Translations under genes and position numbers: made by a program
Shown: piece by piece, positions 8,557 through 17,600 of the stretch
Layout of the letters: every line of letters starts with the position of its first letter
Position numbering within the stretch: the stretch's first letter is position 1
The notes under the pieces: generated by a model
What the model saw: the letters and a program-made list of their open reading frames with translations, nothing else
What the model was told of the DNA's origin: nothing
The model's database searches: none
Source: Clostridium beijerinckii HUN142
GTDB taxonomy: Bacteria; Bacillota; Clostridia; Clostridiales; Clostridiaceae
Assembly: GCF_000621745.1 (NCBI RefSeq)
Contig: NZ_KK211338.1
Span: 1 to 64,000 of the forward strand
DNA: 64,000 nucleotides
Reading direction: 5' to 3'

Positions 8557-10650
8557 ATGGAATTAAAAAGATTTAATCAAAAGGATATAATTTTTGCCTT
8601 AGATATAGGAACAAGGTCGATTATAGGTACAGTAGGAATAGTAAAAGATAAGAAATTTCAAGTTGTATGCGAGAAATATTTAGAGCATGAAGAAAGAGCT
8701 ATGGTGGATGGGCAAATACACGATATTAATTTAGTGGCTTCTGTTGTTCAAAAAGTTAAAAATTATCTCGAAGATGAACTTGAAATACAGCTAAATGAAG
8801 TATCTATTGCAGCAGCGGGTAGATTTTTAAGAACTATTGATGTAAGAGCAGATATTGAACTTAATGATGATGAAGAAGTTAATAAAGAAATCATAAGAAG
8901 TCTTGAATTGAGTGCTGTAAAAAAAGCAGAAGAGCAGATAGCTTCTACAACTGAAGGAAAACTATATTGCGTTGGATATTCAGTTAGAAATTTTTACTTA
9001 AATGGATTTTTAATATCTAATTTATTAGGGCATAAGGGAGAAAATATAGGTGCAGAAGTTATAGCAACTTTTTTACCTAGATCTGTAATTGATTCACTTT
9101 ATGCAGTAATGAATAGGGTTAACTTAAAGGTTGTAAATTTGACTTTAGAGCCTATAGCTGCTATGGAGGCTGCTATACCCAAAAATTTAAGACTGCTTAA
9201 TATCGCTCTTGTAGATATAGGAGCTGGAACTTCGGATATAGCTATAAGTTCTAAAGAAAGTATATCTGCATATGGAATGGTTCCAATGGCTGGAGATGAG
9301 ATTACAGAAACTATTGTTCAAGAATATTTAGTAGATTTTAATACAGCTGAAAATATAAAACGATCTATAGTAAAAGAAGAGGAAATAAAATATATTGATG
9401 TTTTAGGCATGGAGAATACAATATCATCAGAAAGTGTATACAAACTAATTGATTCTATTGTTATTAAGACTGGAGAAGAAATATCTAAAAAGGTTTTTGA
9501 ATTAAATGGTGGTAAGGCGCCAAGTGCTGTATTTTTAGTAGGAGGCGGAGCTCATACCCCTGGAATTTTAGAGGCTATTGCCGATAAATTAAAATTACCT
9601 CCTCAAAGAATCGCAATTAAAGATAGGCAGGCAGTTATAGAGTGTGTTTCAGATAATGATATGGGATCATCAGGTGTAACTGTTCTAGGAATAGCTTTAA
9701 CAGCAATACGTAGTATGGGGAATGATTTTATTGATGTCATTTTAAATAATGACCCAATTAGTTTATTCAATTCCCATAAACATACTATAATGGATGTATT
9801 GCTTCAGGCAGGGATAAATCCATCACTGCTGATAAGTAAAAATGGTAAAAGTGTAAGGTTTAGCTATAATGGATGTAAAAGAATTGTTTTTGGCGAATAT
9901 GGAACTAATGCGAAGATTACAATAAATGGAGAGGAAGCAACTCTTGAAACAGAAGTTAAAGCAAATGACAATATAATACTAGAATACGCACAGAATGGAA
10001 AAGATGCATCACCAAAATTATCAGAAAATATAAGAAACATAAATTCAGTTTCTATTTATTTAGATAATAATATTATAAATATCGAGCCTGTAACGCTTGT
10101 TAATGAGAAAAGAGAAGAGTTAGATTATGTAATAAAAAACGGTGATGAAATAAGAGTGTTCTTACCATGTAAAGTTAGTGAATTTAAGAAGTATATATTA
10201 AAAGAAGATGTAATATTACTAAAAGGTGGAGAATACTTAGAAGACAGCTATGAAATTTCAGAAGGTGATCATATTGTAATTAAACCAATGGATTCCTATA
10301 TAGGAAGTGAAGAGGCTGTTAAAGTAAATGATAAGGAAGATCATGTAGATGTGATAGAAGGCGAGAATGCAGAAAGCTGCAATGAAGATACTGAAAGTAA
10401 TAATTCAGATAAAATCGAAATAGCAATTGCTAGGGAAGAGCTTAGAAATATAACAGTTAATATAAATGGAGAAAATGTAATATTGAAAGGAAAAGTTCAA
10501 TATCTAATAGTGGATATATTTGACTATATAAATTTTGATTTAACAGTTCCAAAGGGAATAATTAACTTGAATTTAAATGGAGAAAAGGCACCATACACAG
10601 CCAATATAAAAGATGGAGATATAATAGAAGTTTTTTGGAGTGATAATTAA
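8557..10650 (+). CDS. FtsA-like actin-fold ATPase with C-terminal beta-grasp-like repeats
   Basis: A 697-aa protein. Residues ~10-385 form an FtsA/PilM-type actin-fold domain: phosphate-1 loop FALDIGTRSIIG (14-25), an SHS2-like 1C region, phosphate-2 loop ALVDIGAGTSDIAI near 218-231, and the adenosine motif AVFLVGGGAHTPG near 325. True FtsA is about 410 aa. This protein carries ~300 extra residues with several internally similar segments of the type KITINGEEA...NDNIILEY and VNINGEN...IKDGDIIEVF, recalling beta-grasp (ThiS/ubiquitin-like) folds. It is not in a division cluster; neighbours are metabolic. Role unknown: a membrane or division scaffold is possible. No amphipathic FtsA-type tail is seen. 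Confidence 0.8.
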   Translation: MELKRFNQKDIIFALDIGTRSIIGTVGIVKDKKFQVVCEKYLEHEERAMVDGQIHDINLVASVVQKVKNYLEDELEIQLNEVSIAAAGRFLRTIDVRADIELNDDEEVNKEIIRSLELSAVKKAEEQIASTTEGKLYCVGYSVRNFYLNGFLISNLLGHKGENIGAEVIATFLPRSVIDSLYAVMNRVNLKVVNLTLEPIAAMEAAIPKNLRLLNIALVDIGAGTSDIAISSKESISAYGMVPMAGDEITETIVQEYLVDFNTAENIKRSIVKEEEIKYIDVLGMENTISSESVYKLIDSIVIKTGEEISKKVFELNGGKAPSAVFLVGGGAHTPGILEAIADKLKLPPQRIAIKDRQAVIECVSDNDMGSSGVTVLGIALTAIRSMGNDFIDVILNNDPISLFNSHKHTIMDVLLQAGINPSLLISKNGKSVRFSYNGCKRIVFGEYGTNAKITINGEEATLETEVKANDNIILEYAQNGKDASPKLSENIRNINSVSIYLDNNIINIEPVTLVNEKREELDYVIKNGDEIRVFLPCKVSEFKKYILKEDVILLKGGEYLEDSYEISEGDHIVIKPMDSYIGSEEAVKVNDKEDHVDVIEGENAESCNEDTESNNSDKIEIAIAREELRNITVNINGENVILKGKVQYLIVDIFDYINFDLTVPKGIINLNLNGEKAPYTANIKDGDIIEVFWSDN

Positions 10651-10803
10651 AGCTTATTAATTCCTAGAGCTAATATTTTGAATTTGAGCATATTGAAAAA
10701 TATAATAAGTCCCAATTCTAAAGTGTTTTGTACCATTGACATATTATCTTCGTTACATATGCTTAAAAATCTAATTATTATTAAATATGGAGGGATTAGA
10801 GAA

Positions 10804-11985
10804 ATGATAGATTTTAAAAAAGAAGCTAATCTTATAAAAGATGAACTTATAAAAATAAGAAGGGATTTACATGAACATCCAGAACTTGGATTTGAAGAGG
10901 TTAGAACATCTAAAGTGATCAAAGATTTTTTAGAATCTAATAGTATTCCGTATATTGAAGTAGCAAAAACAGGTGTATGTGGAATTATAAAAGGCACAAA
11001 AGAAGGAAATAATAAAACTATAGCATTAAGAGGCGATATTGATGCACTTCCTATTAAGGATATGAAAACTTGCGAATTTAAATCAAAAATTGATGGAAGA
11101 ATGCACGCTTGTGGGCATGATGCTCATACAACAATACTCATGGGAGCGGCAAAGCTATTAAATAACAATAAAGATAAATTTTCAGGTACAGTAAAATTAT
11201 TATTTGAACCTGCTGAAGAAACTACTGGTGGAGCTACTCCTATGATAAATGAGGGAGTTTTAGATAATCCAAGAGTTGATTGTGTTATTGGACTTCATGT
11301 TGATGAAGAAACAAAATGTGGCACTATAAAAATAAAAAAAGGTGTAGTTAATGCAGCTTCAAATCCATTTAGCATAAAGATAACAGGTCAGGGAGGTCAT
11401 GGAGCATCACCTCATACTACTATTGATCCTATTGTAATTTCAAGCCATATTGTAGTAGCACTTCAGACAATAGTAAGTAGAGAAATATCACCAGTTAATC
11501 CTATTGTTATAACTGTTGGTACATTGCATGCAGGAACTGCTCAGAATATCATTCCAGGGGAAGCTACTTTAAGTGGAATGATTAGAACAATGACAAAAGA
11601 AGACAGAGCATTTGCAATAAAAAGATTAAATGAAATTGTAAATGGGATTGCAGTTATGTCAAGAGCTAAAGCGGAAGTAAAGATAGAAGAAAGTTATCCT
11701 TGTTTATATAATAATGATGTGTTTGTAGATTTAATAAGTGATAGTGCAAACGAAATTTTAGGAAAAGAAAATGTTTTAGAACAAAAAGCACCTAAAATGG
11801 GAGTTGAAAGTTTTGCTTATTTTGCAAATGAAAGACCAAGCGCATTTTACTTTTTAGGTTCAGGAAATAAAGAAAAGAACACGACTGAGCCAGCTCATAG
11901 TAACTTATTTAATATAGATGAGGATTGTCTTCCTATTGGAGTTTCTATTCAAGCTTTGGCAGCATTTAATTATTTAACAAAGTAA
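10804..11985 (+). CDS. M20 family amidohydrolase (N-acyl-amino-acid/hippurate hydrolase type)
   Basis: A 393-aa metallo-amidohydrolase. The start is the ATG at 10804 behind GGAGGG at 10789-10794; longer readings back to 10678 lack a ribosome site. Typical M20D motifs are present: RRDLHEHPELGFEE at residues 20-33, RGDIDALPI, HACGHDAHT with the metal-binding Cys/His near 101-109, EPAEE near 138, GLHV, and a dimerisation domain containing GQGGHGASPH. This family removes acyl groups from amino acids or related amides (hippurate, IAA-amino acids, N-acetyl-diaminopimelate), and the exact substrate cannot be read here. It follows the FtsA-like gene by ~150 bp without a clear terminator, so it may be partly co-transcribed. 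Confidence 0.88.
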   Translation: MIDFKKEANLIKDELIKIRRDLHEHPELGFEEVRTSKVIKDFLESNSIPYIEVAKTGVCGIIKGTKEGNNKTIALRGDIDALPIKDMKTCEFKSKIDGRMHACGHDAHTTILMGAAKLLNNNKDKFSGTVKLLFEPAEETTGGATPMINEGVLDNPRVDCVIGLHVDEETKCGTIKIKKGVVNAASNPFSIKITGQGGHGASPHTTIDPIVISSHIVVALQTIVSREISPVNPIVITVGTLHAGTAQNIIPGEATLSGMIRTMTKEDRAFAIKRLNEIVNGIAVMSRAKAEVKIEESYPCLYNNDVFVDLISDSANEILGKENVLEQKAPKMGVESFAYFANERPSAFYFLGSGNKEKNTTEPAHSNLFNIDEDCLPIGVSIQALAAFNYLTK

Positions 11986-12017
11986 TAGTATTATTTTGCA
12001 ATTTTATGTAAAATAAA

Positions 12018-12046
12018 TTGACAATATGTTTAAAAAACTAGATAAT
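12018..12046 (+). promoter_or_regulatory. SigA-type promoter for the rlu-flippase pair
   Basis: TTGACA at 12018-12023, a 17-bp spacer, and GATAAT at 12041-12046, about 33 bp upstream of the TTG start at 12079. Confidence 0.75.
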
Positions 12047-12078
12047 GCTAAGGGTAATAAATTTAGGAGTGATTATAT

Positions 12079-13053
12079 TTGAAAATAGAAATAGGTCCAA
12101 ACGAGGCAGGTCAGAGATTAGATAAATTTTTAAGAAAATTATTAAAAGATGTGCCATTAAGCGCAATTTTTAAAGCTTTAAGAAAAAAAGATATAAGGGT
12201 TAATGAGAAAAAACAAAATGAGAAATACTTCTTACAAGAAGGCGATGTAGTAGAAATAAAATACATACAAAGTAATAAAGAAGATAAAAAAGAAAAATTT
12301 ATTAAAGTTGATCCTAAAAGAATCAAGATTGCATATGAAGATGAAAATGTCGTAGTAATTGAAAAATGGCCAGATGTATTGGTTCATTCAGATAGCAATA
12401 ATAGTGAAGAACCTACTCTTACAGATTATGCACTTTCTTATTTAAATGACAAGGGTGATTATATTCCAGAAAACGAAATAACATTTACACCAGCAGCATG
12501 CAATAGATTAGACAGAAATACTTCAGGAATGGTCATCTTTGGAAAGACCTTCGAAGGCTTGAAAGCAATAAATGAAGCTATTAGAGAAGATGAAATAAGA
12601 AAATATTATTACGCCTTAACAAAAGGAAAAATAAGAGCTGGACGTTATGAGGCGTACATATTAAAGAATCCTGAAACTAACACATCTAAGATATACGATA
12701 CTGAGGTCGCAAACTCAAAAAAGATAGCTATGGAAATTAGTATAGTGGAAAGCAACGGCGCATATTCACTTTTAGAAATACACTTAATTACAGGAAGAAG
12801 TCATCAAATTAGAGCGCATTTAGCACATTTAGGAAACCCTATAATTGGAGATAATAAATATGGAGATAAGAAATTAAATTCATTTTTTGAAAGTAAATAT
12901 GGTTTGAATTTTCAGTATTTATATGCTTATAAGTTGAATTTTAGAAGAATTAATGGAAAGTTAGAATATCTAAAAAACAAGACTATAGCATTAGCTTTAC
13001 CTCCAATATTTAAAAAAATCAAGCAAGATGTATTTAAGTTCTCACTTAGATAG
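12079..13053 (+). CDS. RluC/RluD-family pseudouridine synthase
   Basis: A 324-aa protein with an N-terminal S4 RNA-binding domain (QRLDKFLRKLL near residue 12; LRKKDIRVN near 35) and a pseudouridine synthase domain with the catalytic motif NRLDRNTSGM near residues 139-148 (aspartate nucleophile in RLDR). TGRSHQIRAHLAHLGNPI near 240 is also characteristic of the RluA/C/D family. It isomerises uridine in large-subunit rRNA (family knowledge); the site is not predictable. The start is TTG with AGGAGTG at a good distance. Only 9 bp separate it from the flippase gene, so the two form an operon driven by the promoter at 12018. Confidence 0.9.
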   Translation: MKIEIGPNEAGQRLDKFLRKLLKDVPLSAIFKALRKKDIRVNEKKQNEKYFLQEGDVVEIKYIQSNKEDKKEKFIKVDPKRIKIAYEDENVVVIEKWPDVLVHSDSNNSEEPTLTDYALSYLNDKGDYIPENEITFTPAACNRLDRNTSGMVIFGKTFEGLKAINEAIREDEIRKYYYALTKGKIRAGRYEAYILKNPETNTSKIYDTEVANSKKIAMEISIVESNGAYSLLEIHLITGRSHQIRAHLAHLGNPIIGDNKYGDKKLNSFFESKYGLNFQYLYAYKLNFRRINGKLEYLKNKTIALALPPIFKKIKQDVFKFSLR

Positions 13054-13062
13054 GAGGTAATT

Positions 13063-14679
13063 ATGGAAGATCAATCAGCCAATAGTAGCAGAGGCTTTTT
13101 AATTCTTTCAATAGCAGGGCTTTTAACCAAAGTTATATCAGTTTTTTATATACCACTGCTTCAAAGAATAATTGGGTTAGATGGATATGGGATATATCAG
13201 AATTGTTATGAAGTGTTTTTATTTGTATATGCAGTTACAAACTTAGGTACTCAACCAGCTATTGCGAAGGTAGTTGCAGAGCTTACAGCATTGGGAAAAC
13301 CAAACGATGCTGTAAGAACCCTTAAAATATCAAGAACTCTTTTATCTTTAGTTGGTGCAGTATTAACTATTTTTTTAATGCTGTTTGCTTTTCCTATTGG
13401 AAATATGATTGGAAATCCAGCAGCTTCTTATGGAATTTTAATGCTTGCACCAAGTATATTTGTTACATCACTTTTATCATCATATAGAGGATATTTTCAG
13501 GGAAGAAATAGTATGACTGCAATTGCGATATCACAAGTATTAGAACAAGTAATAAATATCGCAATTAGTTTAGCTTGTGCATATTTTCTAGTACACATAA
13601 GTGTTGAATATGGTAGCGCAGGGGGGACTATAGGTACTTCTGTAGGTGCTTTTGTTGCGTGTCTATACATGGTATACGTTTATGGAAAGAAGAATTTTGA
13701 AGAAGATTCTATGTATGCTCAACAAAATGTTAAAAGAGTAAGGACTAAGCATATCATAAGAAAGTTAATTAAATATGGTTTACCAATCACTTTAAGTTCA
13801 GGACTTCAGAACTTTGGTAGTTTAGTAGATATGGTGAATGTAAATAGCAGATTAGCATTTGCAGGATTTAATTTACAGCAATCTCAGGTGCTTTATGGAG
13901 TTCTTGGACGATATAAGACTTTATTGTCTGTTCCGCTGATAGTAGTTACTGCCCTTGGGACAACCGTATTACCGGCTGTTTCAGCAGCTATGGCATTAAA
14001 AGACAAGAAGGAAATAAGAAGAAAAACTACTTTTGCTTTTAGAATAACATTAATAATAACAATACCAGCAGCGGTGGGACTTTCTTGTTTAGGGCAAGAG
14101 GTTTTTGAATTGCTTTATGGAACAGATCAGGGATTTGAATTAATGGTAATGGGCTCAATAGTGTTAGTTCTTATGGCGGTTGTGCAAATACAGACAATAA
14201 TACTTCAAAGTATGAATAAGCTTTATTATGTACTTGGAACTTTTGGTATAGGGATAATAGCTAAAATAATCGCAAATTACATATTAGTAGGAATACCAGA
14301 AATTAATATTTTAGGAGTGGTAGCAGGAAACTTCTTATGGTTTGCAATACCAATGATCTTAAATAAAAGAGCATTAAAAAGGGCGCTTAGAGTTAAGATT
14401 CCTATTTTTAGAAGTGCGATTAAACCCCTTTTTGCTTCTGCAATAATGGCTGGTATAATATTTATTCTTAAGACACCAATATCAGTTATCTTAACATTGA
14501 CACATGGAAATACAATATTAAAAGTAATTACAACGATTTTAATTATTTCTATAGCTGGTTGTGTTTATCTATATTCAATGATGTTAATAGGTGGAATCAA
14601 AAAAGATGATATCGACAGCATATCCCCTAGAATATTTAACTACTTACCTAGATTCTTGAGAAGAAAACTTCAAAAGTAA
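13063..14679 (+). CDS. YtgP/MurJ-like polysaccharide flippase (MVF/MOP superfamily)
   Basis: A 538-aa membrane protein with about 14 hydrophobic segments. The N-terminus (SSRGFLILSIAGLLTKVISVFYIPLLQRIIGLDGYGIYQ) and SYRGYFQGRNSMTAIAISQVLEQ near residue 143 are typical of the SpoVB/YtgP branch of the MOP exporters. Length agrees with B. subtilis YtgP (MurJ), a lipid II flippase. It is cotranscribed with the pseudouridine synthase gene and convergent with a second, clearly SpoVB-like paralog at 14860-16359. Of the two, this one more likely serves vegetative peptidoglycan synthesis (inference from length and motif similarity); a sporulation role cannot be excluded. Confidence 0.82.
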   Translation: MEDQSANSSRGFLILSIAGLLTKVISVFYIPLLQRIIGLDGYGIYQNCYEVFLFVYAVTNLGTQPAIAKVVAELTALGKPNDAVRTLKISRTLLSLVGAVLTIFLMLFAFPIGNMIGNPAASYGILMLAPSIFVTSLLSSYRGYFQGRNSMTAIAISQVLEQVINIAISLACAYFLVHISVEYGSAGGTIGTSVGAFVACLYMVYVYGKKNFEEDSMYAQQNVKRVRTKHIIRKLIKYGLPITLSSGLQNFGSLVDMVNVNSRLAFAGFNLQQSQVLYGVLGRYKTLLSVPLIVVTALGTTVLPAVSAAMALKDKKEIRRKTTFAFRITLIITIPAAVGLSCLGQEVFELLYGTDQGFELMVMGSIVLVLMAVVQIQTIILQSMNKLYYVLGTFGIGIIAKIIANYILVGIPEINILGVVAGNFLWFAIPMILNKRALKRALRVKIPIFRSAIKPLFASAIMAGIIFILKTPISVILTLTHGNTILKVITTILIISIAGCVYLYSMMLIGGIKKDDIDSISPRIFNYLPRFLRRKLQK

Positions 14680-14682
14680 AGA

Positions 14683-14793
14683 ATGGGATTTGACTATAAA
14701 TATATAGTCGGTGTATTTATAATATCTAATACGGCCAGATGGCTTCATAGGATTGTATAATATACACTGGCGAAAATTATAGTTAAATCCCAA
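14683..14793. repeat. Long imperfect inverted repeat between convergent flippase genes
   Basis: Outer arms pair over ~16 bp (14683-14699 with 14776-14793; GGGATTTGACTATAA against TTATAGTTAAATCCC). A second, imperfect set pairs around GTGTAT at 14711 with ATACAC at 14762, leaving an apical GCCAGATGGC mini-hairpin. The whole ~110 bp could fold into one long stem. It may be a convergent terminator, a small structured RNA or a MITE-like element. Confidence 0.5.
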
Positions 14794-14859
14794 TTTGCTT
14801 TTTAAGCAACAAAAAATCTTATAAAGCTAAACCACATGAATAATTCAGTTATACATATA

Positions 14860-16359
14860 TTAATATTCATTTTCTCCAAAGGTACCAAGATACGTGAAAA
14901 TCAAGAAAACAAGGCCCATTATAGTAAAATTATTTATAATTATAGAATTTGTGAACATATGTCTTGAGAATATGTTTATAGTTAAGAAAGTCAAAAACCC
15001 AAGCAATATATATATTGCTATATTAAACTTGTTTAAATTAAGTTCAACATGTTTGTTAACCTCGTACATATTAAGAATAAAACCAATTGTGCACGCTATA
15101 AGCATAGTTAAACTATAGCCAAATATATTAATTGAATGAATAGCAGTAAATATGTATAAACATATCAATTCAATTATAGCTTCTATTAATGAGTTTCTTA
15201 AAATTATTCCTTGCCTATTAAGCCCATTTAGTATTCCAAACATAGTTACTGCAGGAAAGAATATTGGTGCAGTAAGTGAAGCAAATCTAATATACAGACC
15301 TAAATCATTTCGCCCATAAAACATCTCGCCAAGGCTATGAGGAATAACATTACAAATTATTGTAGTTGCTATACCAAGCAAGAAAGCAACTTTAAGGACT
15401 TTTCTTATTCTAACAGAGACTTCATATTGTTTTCCTAAAACTAGGCTTTGAGAAAGATCTGGAATTAACAATGTATTAATTGTTGAGACTACAATTAAAG
15501 GTATTGTTATTATGCTAAGAGCCATCCCAGTATATTTACCTATCATACTTAAAGATTCAGTATAAGTAAAACCAGCTACTAGTAAACGCCGAGGAACAAT
15601 TAGTGTTGAGAGAGTCCCTAGGATATTAGTTAAAAAACCATTTGCGCAAAGTGGAATTGCTATAATTACCACATCGAAGAGAAGCTGAAATCTGCTTTCA
15701 GTCTTTTCGTAAGAAATGGGCATTTTTCTAATGGAGTATTTGTAGTAAATATAGAGAAAAAATAAGCTTTGAAATTCACCAATGCATAATGCAACTGTAG
15801 CTAAGGTTACCATACCTTCTAAAGTATTAGCTTTAGTAAAAAAGATAAGCATACTTACAGTTAGAATTCTCATGGCTTTTTCAAAAATATCAATTATAGC
15901 TGGCACTGTAATCTTAGAAGTTCCGTAAAAGTAACCTTTAAGTATATTTGAAATCGCTATACATACCATAGCTGGACAGATAACTTTTATTGCGTTTATA
16001 GTACGAGCATCATTTACACCATATTTGCCAATTAGTGGAGCACATGCAAATACTAGTATGCCTACTAAGAGTGCCCAGGATATATTAAATAATGAAACAA
16101 CTCTAATTGTTTTTTCTATATTTTTATGTTCCCCCTTTTGTGCATAGACAGCAGTTATTTTAGATATAGAAGCAACTATCCCTGCAGTCATAAGACATAT
16201 AAATAAATTGTAAATAGGCATAACCAAATTATAGAGACCCATTCCTTCGGCTCCTAGGACTTTAGAAAGATAGATGGAAAATATAAAACCGAGTATACCC
16301 GTAGTCACGTTAGAGGACACTAATAAAAAAGAATTTTTTAAAAAATTATCTTTGCCCAA
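14860..16359 (-). CDS. spoVB: Stage V sporulation protein B-like flippase
   Basis: A 499-aa membrane protein of the MOP superfamily with ~14 hydrophobic segments. Recognisable SpoVB features include NSFLLVSSNVTTGILGFIFS near residue 9, LGAEGMGLYNLVMPIYNLF near 36, ILKGYFYGTSKITVPAI near 139, and FGILNGLNRQ near 370. SpoVB is needed for spore cortex peptidoglycan, probably by moving lipid-linked precursors (family knowledge). The start is TTG behind AAAGGAGTG. It is transcribed alone and is convergent with the YtgP/MurJ-like gene. Closely related paralogs exist in clostridia, so the exact sporulation role is likely but unproven. Confidence 0.85.
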   Translation of the reverse strand: MGKDNFLKNSFLLVSSNVTTGILGFIFSIYLSKVLGAEGMGLYNLVMPIYNLFICLMTAGIVASISKITAVYAQKGEHKNIEKTIRVVSLFNISWALLVGILVFACAPLIGKYGVNDARTINAIKVICPAMVCIAISNILKGYFYGTSKITVPAIIDIFEKAMRILTVSMLIFFTKANTLEGMVTLATVALCIGEFQSLFFLYIYYKYSIRKMPISYEKTESRFQLLFDVVIIAIPLCANGFLTNILGTLSTLIVPRRLLVAGFTYTESLSMIGKYTGMALSIITIPLIVVSTINTLLIPDLSQSLVLGKQYEVSVRIRKVLKVAFLLGIATTIICNVIPHSLGEMFYGRNDLGLYIRFASLTAPIFFPAVTMFGILNGLNRQGIILRNSLIEAIIELICLYIFTAIHSINIFGYSLTMLIACTIGFILNMYEVNKHVELNLNKFNIAIYILLGFLTFLTINIFSRHMFTNSIIINNFTIMGLVFLIFTYLGTFGENEY

Positions 16360-16467
16360 AGTTCATTCACTCCTTTAAATTACTTTAAATAATATTCAAA
16401 ATGATAACTAAATATGAATTTGAGAATTTTAGGGATAAAGGTAATATGATATAAAATAAAACAAATA

Positions 16468-16496
16468 TTTACAAAAAAGTACTAAAAAGATATAAT
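16468..16496 (+). promoter_or_regulatory. SigA-type promoter, first chemoreceptor-like copy
   Basis: TTTACA at 16468-16473, exactly 17 bp, then TATAAT at 16491-16496. The same arrangement is kept in the second copy at 17521-17549. Confidence 0.75.
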
Positions 16497-16546
16497 TATC
16501 TGTGGCTAAGTTATAAAAAACAATTGTACTAAATGGGGGAAACATA

Positions 16547-17377
16547 ATGAACAAAATTTCAGATAACGATATGATAAATTTTTTCTATAATGCATTACCA
16601 TCTATAGAAGTCCTTTTTGATGAAGATGTATCTATGGCATTAACTGATACTAAACAATATTTATATACAAAGTACAGCCCTAAATTGGAATTAAACACAA
16701 ACAAGGGAGATATAATTCCAGAAGGAGGCGCTATAATTGAAGTGTTGAGAACTGGGAATAATATGATAAAAGTTGTACCAGAGCATGTATATGGAACTGC
16801 TTTTAAATCATTTGCAATTCCAATTAAAGAAGAGGGTAAAGTTGTAGGTGTTTTTGTCGTAGGAAAAAGTTTAGAAAGAAAAAATGCTGTGATGAGTATA
16901 ACTAAAAATTTAACGGAAACTTTATCACAAATATCAATAACTATAAACGAAGTTGCAAAAGATGTACAAGAGTTAGCGACAATGAATGAAGAATTATTAT
17001 TGGACACTAAAGAAACTAATGAAAAGACTAAAGATACAGATAATATAGTAACATTTATTCAAGGAATTTCATCACAGACAAATTTATTAGGGTTAAATGC
17101 TGCAATTGAAGCGGCTAGAGCTGGTGATGCAGGTAGAGGGTTTAATGTTGTTGCCCAAGAAATTAGGAAACTATCAAATTCTTCAAATGAGTCAATAAAA
17201 CAGATAGATTCAGTTATAAAACATATATCAACATCAATAAATAGCATAAATGATGGTTTAATTAAATCTAATGATGTCTCACAAAGTCAATCAGCTGCAT
17301 TAGAAGAAATAGCAGCATCTATAGTAGAGTTAAACTCAACAGCTAAGAAATTAGGAGAATTAGCTGAAAATCTTTAA
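16547..17377 (+). CDS. Small soluble methyl-accepting chemotaxis-like protein, copy 1
   Basis: A 276-aa protein with no membrane segment or signal peptide. Residues 1-~115 form a compact domain (start NKISDNDMINFFYNALPSIE; end FAIPIKEEGKVVGVFVVGKSL) resembling small Cache/GAF-like ligand modules. Residues ~120-276 form a shortened MCP signalling coiled coil whose hairpin tip TNLLGLNAAIEAARAG near 184-199 is the CheA/CheW-contact region. The signalling arm is far shorter than in standard receptors and adaptation sites are not obvious. It is probably a cytosolic sensor that joins receptor arrays or acts independently of them. It has its own promoter and terminator and is followed by a paralogous copy. 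Confidence 0.82.
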   Translation: MNKISDNDMINFFYNALPSIEVLFDEDVSMALTDTKQYLYTKYSPKLELNTNKGDIIPEGGAIIEVLRTGNNMIKVVPEHVYGTAFKSFAIPIKEEGKVVGVFVVGKSLERKNAVMSITKNLTETLSQISITINEVAKDVQELATMNEELLLDTKETNEKTKDTDNIVTFIQGISSQTNLLGLNAAIEAARAGDAGRGFNVVAQEIRKLSNSSNESIKQIDSVIKHISTSINSINDGLIKSNDVSQSQSAALEEIAASIVELNSTAKKLGELAENL

Positions 17378-17442
17378 TTTATGGAATATTTATTAACATA
17401 TATAAATGTGTTTACATAGTTAAAAAGAATATAGAAATTAGT

Positions 17443-17491
17443 AGGAGTAATAATACATATATTTTATGTGAGTTATTGCTCCTATTTTAAT
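17443..17491 (+). terminator. Terminator of chemoreceptor-like copy 1
   Basis: AGGAGTAATAA (17443-17453) pairs with TTATTGCTCCT (17473-17483), followed by ATTTTAAT. It is matched by a homologous terminator after copy 2. Confidence 0.8.
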
Positions 17492-17520
17492 ATGTAAAAC
17501 AAAATAAAATGAGACAAATA

Positions 17521-17549
17521 TTTACAAGGAAATGTTAAGAAGATATAAT
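17521..17549 (+). promoter_or_regulatory. SigA-type promoter, second chemoreceptor-like copy
   Basis: TTTACA at 17521-17526, 17 bp, TATAAT at 17544-17549. Both boxes and the spacing are unchanged relative to copy 1, although the surrounding bases have drifted. Confidence 0.75.
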
Positions 17550-17600
17550 TATCTAGACCAAATCTATAAAAAAACAATTGTATTAAATGGGGGAGACATA

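Noticed and set aside
10678..10803. 42-codon N-terminal extension of the M20 hydrolase
   Set aside because: No ribosome site at the upstream ATG, while GGAGGG precedes the ATG at 10804, where M20 homology begins.
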